From: Clostridia bacterium
GTDB lineage: Bacteria; Bacillota; DSM-521; Neomoorellales; SLTJ01
Reading direction: 5' to 3'
Length of the DNA stretch: 64,000 bases
Assembly (NCBI GenBank): GCA_004347685.1
Contig: SLTJ01000048.1
Coordinates: 1-64,000, forward strand
The notes under the pieces were generated by a model that did not search any database, had not been told where the DNA came from, and saw only the letters and a program-made list of their open reading frames with translations. Within the stretch, counting starts at the first letter, position 1. Every line of letters begins with the position of its first letter. Shown piece after piece: positions 56,196-64,000 of this stretch. Position numbers and translations under genes: made by a program.

Positions 56196-58421
56196 TTAGA
56201 ATATCGTCCTGGCGATAACCTCTTCCTGCTGTTCCCTAGAGAGCTTGATAAAATGCACCGCGTAACCGGAGACCCGAATGGTGAGCTGGGGATACTTCTC
56301 CGGGTGCTCCATGGCCTCCTGCAGGATTTCCCGGTCAAAGACATTGACGTTCTTGTGGTGCCCACCCTGCTTGAAGTAGCCGTCCAGCAGGGCGATCAGG
56401 TTGTCCACCCGGGCCTGCGGGTCAGGCCCCAGCGCCCGGGGCGTGATAGAAAAGGTGTAGGAAATGCCGTCGAGCGCGTCCTGGTAAGGGATTTTGGCCA
56501 CCGAACTGAGAGCGGCCAGGGCGCCCTTCCTGTCCCGGCCGTGCATGGGATTGGCCCCGGGGGCGAAGGGCTCTCCCGCCTGGCGGCCGTCGGGAGTGGC
56601 GCCGGTCTTGTGGCCGTATACCACATTACTGGTAATAGTAAGGACGGAAAGGGTATGCACCGCATTCCGGTAGGTGGGGTAGCGACGCAGGGCCTCCATG
56701 AAGGTCTGCACTAGCTCCACGGCCAGGCGGTCGACGCGGTCGTCATTATTCCCGAAGGCCGGGTATGCTCCTTCGATGCTGAACTCCCTGGCGATACCCC
56801 GGTCGTCCCGCCGAGCCCGCACCCGGGCATATTTCATGGCCGCCAGGGAATCCGCAGTTACCGAGAGCCCGGCCAAACCGAAGGCCATGAACCTCCCTAC
56901 CAGACTGTCGTGCAGGGCCATCTGCAGACTCTCGTAGGCGTATTTGTCATGCATGTAGTGGATGATGTTCATGACTTCCACATACTTAGACGCCAGCCAG
57001 TCCAGCACGCGCCGGAACGCCGGCCAGACTTCCCGGTAGTCCAGAACCTCCTCCCGGCCCCGCGGGAGGTAAAAGACCGGGGCGATCTTTTCGCCGGTCA
57101 GTTCATCCACACCCTGATTTAAGGTTAAGAGCAGGGCCTTGGGCACGTTGCACCGGGCGCCGAAGAACTGCATTTGCTTGCCTAGCCGCATGGCGGAGAC
57201 GCAGCAGGCAATGGCATAATCGTCCCCGAAAATGGGCCGCATCAGGTCGTCGTTCTCGTACTGCACCGCGCTGGTATCTATGGAAACCCGGGCGCAGTAT
57301 TCCTTGAAGGGCCGCGGCAGGTCCGCGGCCCAGAGCACCGTCATATTGGGCTCCGGCGCCGGGCCCAGGTTGTAGAGGGTCTGGAGGAAACGGTAGGTGG
57401 TCCGGGTGACCAGGGGGCGACCATCCAGGGCCATGCCGCCCAGGGCCTCGGTAACCCAGTTGGGATCCCCGGCAAAAAGCTCGTTGTAGCTGCGGGTGCG
57501 CAGGTGGCGGGTTAGGCGCAGCTTGATTACGAAGTCATCGATGAGTTGCTGGGCCTGCTCTTCGGTGAGCCGGCCGGCGTGCAGATCCCGCTCCAGGTAG
57601 ATGTCCAGGAAGGTACTGACCCGGCCGAGGGACATGGCCGCGCCGTTCTGCTGCTTGATGGCTCCCAGGTAGGCCAGGTATAGCCACTGGATGGCATCCC
57701 GGGCATCGGCGGCCGGCCGGGAAAGGTCAAAGCCGTAGCCCGCGGCCATTTTCTTAAGGTCTTCCAGGGAGTTGACCTGCTGGCGGATTTCTTCCCGCAA
57801 CTGGATGGTATCCCGGGTAATGCGCTGCAGGACGGGTAGCTCCCGGATGTCGGCCACCTTGGCGGCGATCAGCCGGTCCACGCCATACAGGGGCACCCGA
57901 CGGTAGTCGCCGATAATCCGGCCTCGGCCGTAGGCGTCGGGCAGTCCGGTAATCACGCCGCTGCGGCGCAGGGCCAGCATTTCATCGGTGTAAACGGCAA
58001 ATACCCCGTCATTGTGGGTGGTGCGGTACTCGGTGAAAATGCGGCAGACTTCCGGGTCCACATCCTCGCCGAACTCGGCGCAGGCCGAGCGGGCCATACG
58101 CAGGCCCCCGAAGGGGTTAACGGCCCGCTTCAGGGGCTCGTCGGTTTGCAGGCCCACGATAATCTCCAGGTCGCGGTCGATGTAGCCGGGAGGATGGCTG
58201 GTGATGGTAATCGGAGTGCGGGCATCGACTTTATATACCCCTCCCCGCCGGTGTTCCTCCTGGAGCAATTCCAGGCACTTATTCCACAGCTTACTGGTGC
58301 GGGGGGTGGGTCCGGTTAAAAAGGAGCTGTCCCCGAGATAAGGGGTATAGTTGGTGATAATGAAATCCCGGACGTTTATTTCTTCCTGCCAGGGACCCGG
58401 CTTAAAATCTGGTGTGGTCAA
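56196..58421 (-). CDS. pflB: pyruvate formate-lyase
   Basis: A 741-residue glycyl radical enzyme, pyruvate + CoA to acetyl-CoA + formate. The neighbouring cysteines of true PFL are in [12 protein letters not shown] (about 405-406), and the radical glycine is G719 in RVSGYAVHF. Together these distinguish it from glycerol or choline lyases. Start is TTG at 58421, preceded by GGGGGTTAG. A TACTAT/TATACT box lies near 58455. With pflA it forms a two-gene unit for anaerobic carbon metabolism. Confidence 0.95.
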   Translation of the reverse strand: MTTPDFKPGPWQEEINVRDFIITNYTPYLGDSSFLTGPTPRTSKLWNKCLELLQEEHRRGGVYKVDARTPITITSHPPGYIDRDLEIIVGLQTDEPLKRAVNPFGGLRMARSACAEFGEDVDPEVCRIFTEYRTTHNDGVFAVYTDEMLALRRSGVITGLPDAYGRGRIIGDYRRVPLYGVDRLIAAKVADIRELPVLQRITRDTIQLREEIRQQVNSLEDLKKMAAGYGFDLSRPAADARDAIQWLYLAYLGAIKQQNGAAMSLGRVSTFLDIYLERDLHAGRLTEEQAQQLIDDFVIKLRLTRHLRTRSYNELFAGDPNWVTEALGGMALDGRPLVTRTTYRFLQTLYNLGPAPEPNMTVLWAADLPRPFKEYCARVSIDTSAVQYENDDLMRPIFGDDYAIACCVSAMRLGKQMQFFGARCNVPKALLLTLNQGVDELTGEKIAPVFYLPRGREEVLDYREVWPAFRRVLDWLASKYVEVMNIIHYMHDKYAYESLQMALHDSLVGRFMAFGLAGLSVTADSLAAMKYARVRARRDDRGIAREFSIEGAYPAFGNNDDRVDRLAVELVQTFMEALRRYPTYRNAVHTLSVLTITSNVVYGHKTGATPDGRQAGEPFAPGANPMHGRDRKGALAALSSVAKIPYQDALDGISYTFSITPRALGPDPQARVDNLIALLDGYFKQGGHHKNVNVFDREILQEAMEHPEKYPQLTIRVSGYAVHFIKLSREQQEEVIARTIF

Positions 58422-58498
58422 CGCTCTAACCCCCGATAGACCGGTGTTTTCCAGTATAGTATGGCATGCCTGCCGGGTTATTAAACGGCCGGGCGGGG

Positions 58499-58654
58499 CT
58501 ACATGTATTCCACTACGTCTATAATCCTTCTGATAACCCCCCTCTCCTCCACCGCGCGCGCCTTCATTTCCAGCTTCACGGCATTATCAAAGACAGCCAG
58601 GGCAGGCCCCTCACTGCCCAAGGGTGCGAAATGGGGGTTCAGGACAAGTGCCAC
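58499..58654 (-). CDS. small protein of unknown function
   Basis: A 51-codon frame, open upstream to about 58700, starting at GTG 58654: [20 protein letters not shown], then [20 protein letters not shown] and a stop. The composition (alternating charged and hydrophobic residues predicting one helix) and codon use look coding, unlike the complementary frames. No good ribosome site, so it may be the C-terminal remnant of a longer gene. Family not recognised. The rest of 58422-58776 should hold the divergent promoters of pflB and gerA. Confidence 0.4.
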   Translation of the reverse strand: MALVLNPHFAPLGSEGPALAVFDNAVKLEMKARAVEERGVIRRIIDVVEYM

Positions 58655-58776
58655 CAGGAAAATGAGACCTAAGTCGGAACGAGCCGGCGGCAGGTATAGC
58701 CACTACGTTCCTGACAGGTTGGCCGGGCTACATAAATGGGGTGCGGTGGCCAAAGACTAATCATTGGTGATAAAGT

Positions 58777-60327
58777 ATGTGGCTACCATGGACTAAATAC
58801 CGGCGACCACCCAGAGACAAGGTCACTCCAAGGCTGCTTTGGCACCGCAGTCTGGAGGGCAACCTGAAATCCATCCGGGAAGAGCTGGGCCATCCCTACG
58901 ACCTGGTGATCCGGGAATTCCAACTGGGCAGTGGCCAGACCCGGCCCGCGGCTGCCGCCTGGATCAACGGGCTGGCGGACGAGGCCGCCATTGACCAGCA
59001 CATCCTGCGGCCCCTGATGTTCGAGGCCGGGAATGCGGCCGGGCCGGGAGAGCTGGCCGACCACGCACTGTCCCTGGGCGGCCTGGAGACCACCGGAGAC
59101 CTCCGCCAAGTTGCGACTGCCCTCCTCGCCGGTGTCACGGTCATTTTAGTGCACGGCGCGGCCCGCGCCTATCTGGCCAGCACCCCGGGGTGGCCTACCC
59201 GCGCGTTGGCGGAACCTCCCAGCGAGGTCGCACTCCGGGGACCGCGGCAGGGCTTTGTGGAGGACATACGGGTAAATACCACGCTGTTACGCCGCTACCT
59301 GCGCACCCCTGACCTGCGGCTAGACAGCATGACCATCGGGCAGCGCACCCGGACGCCGGTGATTATCGCCTATATCGCCGGCGTAGTCAACCCTAGGATC
59401 GTGGAAGAAGTAAAGGCCCGGCTGGGCCGCATCCAGATAGACGGGATCCTTAGCGATAACTACCTGGAAGAACTTATCCGCGACGCCCCTTACTCCCCCT
59501 TCCCCACCATCGGTAACACCGAGCGGCCGGACGTGGTGGCCGCGGGACTGCTGGAGGGGCAGGTGGCTATTTTCACCGACGGGTCCCCCTTTGTCCTGCG
59601 GGTACCCACGCTCTTTTTGCAGTTTTTCCAGACCCCGGAGGACTACTACCTAAACTACCAGGTAGCCACCCTGGGCCGCTGGCTGCGCCTGGCCGGCTTA
59701 ACCGTGGCCCTGACCCTCCCCTCTATCTATGTGGCTGTCACCACCTTTCACCCGGAAATGATCCCGCCCCAGTTACTCATCACCATTGCCGCGGCTCGGG
59801 AAGGTGTACCCTTTCCCATGGTAATAGAGGCCCTGATCATGGAGTTTGCCTTCGAGGCCCTGCGGGAAGCCGGGCTGCGCATGCCCCGGGCCCTGGGTCA
59901 GGCCATGAGCATTGTCGGGGCCTTGATTTTGGGCCAGGCGGCCATTGACGCGGGGATTGTGTCGGCCCCCACGGTAGTAATCGTGGCCGGGACGGCCATC
60001 GCCTCCTTCCTGCTCACCCATCCGGACATTGTGGCCGTCTCCCGGCTCATCCGCTTCCCCCTCTTGCTGCTCGCTGGGACGCTAGGGCTTTTAGGGGTAA
60101 TGGCCGGGCTCATCTTGATGCACCTGCACATGCTTTCCTTGCGCTCCTTTGGCGTGCCGTATCTTTCCCCCCTGGCCCCCTTAAACTTGAGTCAGGCGCG
60201 AGATACCCTGGCCCTGTGGCCGCTGTGGAGCAAAACGGCCCGGCCGGACATGTTCACCTGGCAGAAAAGCAGGCGCCAGGCCCCCGGTAACCGCCCCGGG
60301 CCGCCTAAGAAGCGGAGGAGGATTTAA
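58777..60327 (+). CDS. gerAA: spore germination receptor subunit A (GerA family)
   Basis: A 516-residue inner spore membrane protein. Large N-terminal soluble region, then the family motifs GPRQGFVEDIRVNTTLLRR and PDLRLDSMTIGQRTRTPV, IDGILSDNYLEELI, PTIGNTERPDVVAAGLLEGQ, followed by about five membrane helices and a basic tail. ATG at 58777 follows GGTGATAA. First gene of a three-gene germinant receptor operon. Confidence 0.95.
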   Translation: MWLPWTKYRRPPRDKVTPRLLWHRSLEGNLKSIREELGHPYDLVIREFQLGSGQTRPAAAAWINGLADEAAIDQHILRPLMFEAGNAAGPGELADHALSLGGLETTGDLRQVATALLAGVTVILVHGAARAYLASTPGWPTRALAEPPSEVALRGPRQGFVEDIRVNTTLLRRYLRTPDLRLDSMTIGQRTRTPVIIAYIAGVVNPRIVEEVKARLGRIQIDGILSDNYLEELIRDAPYSPFPTIGNTERPDVVAAGLLEGQVAIFTDGSPFVLRVPTLFLQFFQTPEDYYLNYQVATLGRWLRLAGLTVALTLPSIYVAVTTFHPEMIPPQLLITIAAAREGVPFPMVIEALIMEFAFEALREAGLRMPRALGQAMSIVGALILGQAAIDAGIVSAPTVVIVAGTAIASFLLTHPDIVAVSRLIRFPLLLLAGTLGLLGVMAGLILMHLHMLSLRSFGVPYLSPLAPLNLSQARDTLALWPLWSKTARPDMFTWQKSRRQAPGNRPGPPKKRRRI

Positions 60328-60328
60328 G

Positions 60329-61558
60329 ATGCCCTGGCTGAAGGACCCTGTCCGGCCAAAGAGTGGCCGGCCCAAACTAAAGGCTCTGGGCCTGGCTGTG
60401 GCCGTAGCCGTCGCCGGCCTTTTCTTCCTTTCCGGCTGCTGGAGCGCCAAGGAGATCAACGAGCGGGTTTTCCTGGCCGCTGCCGGGGTGGATCCGGCCC
60501 CGCCGCCGGAGCGGGTAGAGGTCACCTACCAATTGATCCGGCCAGCCGCCGTGACCCCGGCCGGGAGGAGCGGCAGAGGCGGCAGCAGCGAGGAAAAAGG
60601 AGTCTGGGTTATCTCAAACACGGCGCCCACGATTCTTGAGGCCAGCCGGCGGGCCGCGCTGGAGACCGGGCGCAAGATCTTCTGGGGCCAGTTACAGGTT
60701 TTGGTGGTGGGAGAAGAGGTGGCCCGGCAGGGGCTCCAGCCCTATCTGGACGTGCTGGGCCGCATTCGGGAATCCCGGCACCTGGCCTGGCTGGTGGTGG
60801 CTAAAGGCAGCCCGGCCAAGGATATCCTGAAAGCCGAATCCCCCCTGGAGAAAATACCGGCCCGCACCATTGACGAGCAGCTCAAGGCCGCTCCTGTGTC
60901 TTCCCTGGCCATGCCTACCACCCTGCATGACTTCTGGAGAACCCTAGCCTGTGCGGCACCGTGCGGCCCGGTAGCGGCAGGCGTAGAACTGGTCAAGGAC
61001 AGCGAAGGAAAACCACGGGTGCGGCTGGCCGGCACCGCGGTCTTTCGGGGCGACCGCATGGCCGGCTGGCTGGACGAGAAAGAAACCCGCGGGCTGCTCT
61101 GGGTCCACGGGAAGGTGAAGAGCGGCATCATTACCGTGAAGCTGCCGGGTCGGGAAGATGGTGAAGTGGCGCTGCTGATCACCAGGGCCGGGGTGGAACG
61201 GCAACCCCTGCTGGAAAAGGGCCGGCCCCGCATCGCCATTCGGATTACCGCAGAAGGTAATTTATGGGAGCAGGCCATGGCCGAGAACCTGATAACCCCG
61301 GAGGGTTTTACCCGCCTGGAAGAAGAGGCAGCCCGGGCCATCCGGCAGGAGGTCTTAAGCGCCCTGGCCAAGGCCCGGGAGTACAAAAGCGATATCTTCG
61401 GCTTCGGCCGCGCCTTCTACCGCCACCACCCCCGGGAGTGGCCGGCCATGAAACCCTATTGGGAAGAAGAGATCTTTCCCCAACTGCCGGTTACTGTAGA
61501 GGTCACGGTCCGCCTGCGCCAAGGCGGGATGCTCTCGGCCCCGATTAGGAGGCGGTAA
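60329..61558 (+). CDS. gerAC: spore germination receptor lipoprotein C (GerC family)
   Basis: A 409-residue lipoprotein with lipobox FLSGC (Cys about 37) followed by WSAKEINERVFLAAAGVD, the universal start of Ger(x)C proteins. The middle PLEKIPARTIDEQLKA and the end TVEVTVRLRQGGML agree. One base after gerAA. The order A-C-B differs from the A-B-C order of Bacillus gerA but is common elsewhere. Confidence 0.93.
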   Translation: MPWLKDPVRPKSGRPKLKALGLAVAVAVAGLFFLSGCWSAKEINERVFLAAAGVDPAPPPERVEVTYQLIRPAAVTPAGRSGRGGSSEEKGVWVISNTAPTILEASRRAALETGRKIFWGQLQVLVVGEEVARQGLQPYLDVLGRIRESRHLAWLVVAKGSPAKDILKAESPLEKIPARTIDEQLKAAPVSSLAMPTTLHDFWRTLACAAPCGPVAAGVELVKDSEGKPRVRLAGTAVFRGDRMAGWLDEKETRGLLWVHGKVKSGIITVKLPGREDGEVALLITRAGVERQPLLEKGRPRIAIRITAEGNLWEQAMAENLITPEGFTRLEEEAARAIRQEVLSALAKAREYKSDIFGFGRAFYRHHPREWPAMKPYWEEEIFPQLPVTVEVTVRLRQGGMLSAPIRRR

Positions 61559-61560
61559 GG

Positions 61561-62649
61561 GTGCTGGAGGAAGGCCGTATTTCCCCCCGCCAGTTCTTTG
61601 CCTTCATCTTTGCCACCATCACCGCGGTCAGCACCTTTGAACTCCCCCACCTCCTCCTGCAGGCGGCCAAACACGATTTCTGGCTGGCCCTCTTGCTGGC
61701 CGTAGCCCTGGATCTCACGATCGGGGGCCTGCTCTTTTTCCTGGGGCGTCGCTATCCCGGCCGGGATCTTTTTGCCTACGCCGAGGAAATCTTGGGAAGG
61801 GTGGGGGGCAAAATAGCAGGCGTTATTTATTCCCTCTTTTTCCTGGAGGTCTGCGTCCTCGAGACCAGGAGCTTCGGTGAATTCCTGCTGGTCATGATGC
61901 CGGAAACTCCGCTCGTGGTCTTCGTGGGTATCCTGGTTTTGCTGGCCGCCTACGCTACCTACCTGGGACTGGAGGTAATCGGCCGGGCCGGGGAACTGGT
62001 GCTGCTCCTGTTGCTGCTGGTGACCATCGGCATCCCTTTACTGGCCTCCCCCAAAATGGACCTAGGCTACCTGCTTCCCCTCTACCAAACCCCTTTCCGA
62101 GACGTCCTGCGGGCCGGCCTGACGGTCACGGCCTTCTACGGCGTATGCCTGATGATGGGGGTGCTGATGGCCTACCTCAACCTGCCCCAGCACGCCTTGA
62201 AAACCAAGGCCGCCGCGGTCTCCCTGGCCGGCCTCCTCATGGCGGCCGGCTATGCCGCGGCCCTAGGCCTTTTCGGCCCCCAGGTGATCTTCCCCGGCCT
62301 CCGCTATATCAGCTACCAGGTGACCCGCCTGATCAGCATCCGGGGCTTCTTCGAGCGCCTGGACGCCCTGGCCATGATCCTCTGGTTCGCCGGGGCCTTC
62401 ATTGCCGTCTCCGTCCTGTTCTACTGTGGCGCCCTGGGCCTGGCCCGGGTGGCTTCCCTCAAGAGCTACCGCCCCCTGGTCATTCTTTTAGGCGTTGCCG
62501 TAGCCGCCCTGGCCGTCTACCAGTTCCCCGACAGTACCGCCCTGGAATCCTTTATCAAAAGTATTTTCGTCCCCGGGGCCCTGGCCGTCGAGGTCGGCCT
62601 CACCGGCCTGCTGGCCCTGGTGGCGGCAGTGCGACCCAAGAAGCCCTAA
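61561..62649 (+). CDS. gerAB: spore germination receptor subunit B (GerB family)
   Basis: A 362-residue, ten-helix APC-superfamily membrane protein (ISPRQFFAFIFATITAVSTF, FAYAEEILGRVGGKIAGVIY, FLEVCVLETRSFGEFL). GTG at 61561 directly after gerAC with GGAGGCGG upstream. Believed to bind the germinant. Confidence 0.93.
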   Translation: MLEEGRISPRQFFAFIFATITAVSTFELPHLLLQAAKHDFWLALLLAVALDLTIGGLLFFLGRRYPGRDLFAYAEEILGRVGGKIAGVIYSLFFLEVCVLETRSFGEFLLVMMPETPLVVFVGILVLLAAYATYLGLEVIGRAGELVLLLLLLVTIGIPLLASPKMDLGYLLPLYQTPFRDVLRAGLTVTAFYGVCLMMGVLMAYLNLPQHALKTKAAAVSLAGLLMAAGYAAALGLFGPQVIFPGLRYISYQVTRLISIRGFFERLDALAMILWFAGAFIAVSVLFYCGALGLARVASLKSYRPLVILLGVAVAALAVYQFPDSTALESFIKSIFVPGALAVEVGLTGLLALVAAVRPKKP

Positions 62650-62770
62650 TCCACCGGCCTGTAGGCCCGGCATACTACCGTACCAATCCAATCCCATAGG
62701 AGCGGCGGCAAAAAGAAAGGAAGACCTGACAGGAAAAAGTTAAGGAGATCGAGAAGTAAGATGATCGAGG

Positions 62771-62795
62771 AAAAAACCTGAGGCCTCGCCCTCAG
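62771..62795 (-). terminator. terminator-like hairpin facing gerAB
   Basis: On the minus strand CTGAGG-GCGAGG-CCTCAG is followed by G and six T. The T-run is on the minus side only, although all neighbouring genes are on the plus strand, so either an antisense transcript ends here or the hairpin has another role. No plus-strand terminator is visible after gerAB. Confidence 0.5.
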
Positions 62796-62832
62796 TAGGT
62801 GAAAAAAATGTTATAGACAGGGGGTAATGGGC

Positions 62833-63315
62833 TTGCGGGTGCGGAGCTGTGACCTGCCGGGGATCGGCAAACGCGTATCTATGACCACTAGTGCCGGGCA
62901 AATGCTGGTATTGATTATTCACCATACCGGCAAAAAAGAACTGTACTTTTTCTCCCGGCCGGATGCGGACGAGGCCGACTTTACCGTGGTGCTGACCAAC
63001 GAAGAGGCGCGGGAACTGGCGGCTGAATTGCTAGGCGTGACGTACCAGCCGGTTCCTTTTGATAAGGTGCAGGCTTTCCGCAAGGAGATTATGCTGGAGT
63101 GGCTGGAGGTGCAGCCCGGCTCCCTTCTGGTTGGCAAGAGCATAAAACAATCCCAGATCGGCAGCCGCACCGGGGTTTCCATTCTTGGTATCATCCGCGG
63201 CGACGACGTGATAGCCAGCCCGGTAGCTGATGAACTCATCCAGGCTGGGGACATCCTTATCGGAGCCGGCAGAGCAGAAGAGATTGCCTCCCTGGAAGAG
63301 TTATGCGGCAATTAG
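62833..63315 (+). CDS. khtT: KhtT-type regulatory subunit with RCK_C (TrkA-C) domain
   Basis: About 160 residues: N-terminal DLPGIGKRVSMTT domain, then a C-terminal RCK_C fold (LEVQPGSLLVGKSIKQSQIG, LGIIRGDDVIASP, LIQAGDILIGAGRAEEI). Resembles the regulatory partner of the K+(Na+)/H+ antiporter KhtU, which may respond to nucleotides such as c-di-AMP in relatives. TTG at 62833 has GGGGG eight bases upstream; ATG at 62827 is close to it. Confidence 0.85.
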   Translation: MRVRSCDLPGIGKRVSMTTSAGQMLVLIIHHTGKKELYFFSRPDADEADFTVVLTNEEARELAAELLGVTYQPVPFDKVQAFRKEIMLEWLEVQPGSLLVGKSIKQSQIGSRTGVSILGIIRGDDVIASPVADELIQAGDILIGAGRAEEIASLEELCGN

Positions 63316-63335
63316 ATGTGTTGAGGTGAGAGGTT

Positions 63336-64000
63336 ATAGCTTCAGCCTTCCCTTTCCTTCTAGAAGTAGGGTTGCTTTTTTGTCTGTTATTTATCCTTAA
63401 CCTGATCGGTGACAAGCTCCGGCTGCCGGCAGTTGTCGGGTTTTTGCTAGCGGGTTTGTTCCTGGGTTCTTTTTGGCATACCGAAGCCGTGGAAATTTTG
63501 GGCGAGCTGGGAATCGTCCTCCTTTTTTTTCTTTTAGGGGCGGAGTTCCCGGTAAGCAGACTGGGAAGTATGCTGTCCCAGACCTGGCCGGCCGGGCTAA
63601 TGGACGTGATTCTTAATTTCGCGCTTGCCTCTTTGTTGGCCCTGGCCTTTCACCTGCCGCCTATGGAGGCCCTGCTGGTGGGGGCCATCTGCTACGCCAG
63701 CAGTTCTTCCATCATCTTTAAGAGCCTCGAGGATACACGTCGGGTGGCCAATCCCGAGACTGAGTTCATCGTGGGACTGCTGGTGTTTGAGGACGTGTTG
63801 GCGCCAGTAATAGTGGCCGTCATGGCTGGTTTGCTGGAAACGGAAGCGGAAACCGCGACCGGCCTGGTGGAGACCGCCGTTCGCATGGTATTCCTTATCG
63901 TGGCCGCAGTTGCCGTTTCCTGGTTTTTGGGACGGGCCGGGGATTTCCTAGAAAAGCATCTGCAGAATGCCAGTCTGGCCCTTTTCTTACTGGCTGCGGC
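63336..64000 (+). CDS. khtU: KhtU-type cation/proton antiporter (CPA2), 5' part
   Basis: At least 221 residues, running off the window. Family start FLLEVGLLFCLLFILNLIGD, KLRLPAVVGFLLAGLFLGSF, LGIVLLFFLLGAEFPVSRL and FEDVLAPVIVAVMAG are typical of CPA2 exchangers. No ATG/GTG/TTG precedes FLLEVG after the in-frame stop at 63327-63329; the candidate is ATA at 63336, six bases after GAGGTGA. TTG further in would remove part of helix 1. Sits 20 bases after khtT, forming the usual pair. Confidence 0.82.
   Translation, partial: MASAFPFLLEVGLLFCLLFILNLIGDKLRLPAVVGFLLAGLFLGSFWHTEAVEILGELGIVLLFFLLGAEFPVSRLGSMLSQTWPAGLMDVILNFALASLLALAFHLPPMEALLVGAICYASSSSIIFKSLEDTRRVANPETEFIVGLLVFEDVLAPVIVAVMAGLLETEAETATGLVETAVRMVFLIVAAVAVSWFLGRAGDFLEKHLQNASLALFLLAA

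Overview
The window comes from a GC-rich, endospore-forming anaerobe of the Firmicutes, most likely a thermophilic clostridium of the Moorella/Desulfotomaculum type. The grounds are the spore genes (spmA, spmB, ytfJ, a sporulation-type D-Ala-D-Ala carboxypeptidase, spoVAD, spoVAE, a gerA-type germination operon), pyruvate formate-lyase with its activase, an ADP-forming acetate-CoA ligase, and clostridial-style intergenic sequence. The genus is an inference; there is no rRNA here. No functional assignment was tested by database search.

Layout. 0.1-21.2 kb (all minus strand): a BioD/DRTGG protein and ADP-forming acyl-CoA synthetase; trpE-G-D-C-F behind a leader that looks like a TRAP-type attenuator; a zinc-ribbon protein; aroH (apparently starting with ACG) and ilvC; an HDOD protein; cobO; then a chromosome-organisation and sporulation block (trpS-scpA-scpB-DUF2953-ytfJ-dac-spmA-spmB), an M50 protease, lysA and a TrpB2-type tryptophan synthase beta chain. 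An 84-bp palindrome-centred repeat occurs in inverted orientation at both ends of this 19.8-kb segment.

21.3-28 kb: two CoA-dehydratase-activase-like proteins, spoVAD-spoVAE, two structured non-coding stretches, a MerR regulator with its operator inside its promoter, and a yedE - tRNA - tusA/yedF run. The tRNA is the most unusual object: it has the long acceptor, four-base D loop and long variable arm of tRNA-Sec, but a GCA anticodon and an encoded U-CCA end, as in tRNA-Cys.

28-49.4 kb: a large metal/tetrapyrrole region. Two separate gene sets each pair a very large CobN-type chelatase subunit with a BtuFCD-type ABC importer. Set A (cobalamin riboswitch - btuF - btuC - btuD - cobN - chlI/D fusion - chlI) owns the only AAA+ chelatase subunits. 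Set B (cobN - btuF - btuC - btuD) has a different order and a different structured leader with a terminator. Between them lie a DUF4258/YgiT toxin-antitoxin pair and a TnpB remnant touching a run of 37 G.

49.4-55.4 kb: a decayed, scrambled locus. A nickel/peptide ABC operon has a substrate-binding gene with an internal deletion and no start, a methyltransferase fragment, a copied 5' end of btuF, and a last ATPase gene cut by an IS3-type transposase fragment that is fused to a radical-SAM (NrdG-like) fragment.

55.4-64 kb: pflB-pflA on the minus strand, then on the plus strand gerA-gerC-gerB and a KhtT/KhtU-type K+(Na+)/H+ antiporter pair cut by the window end.
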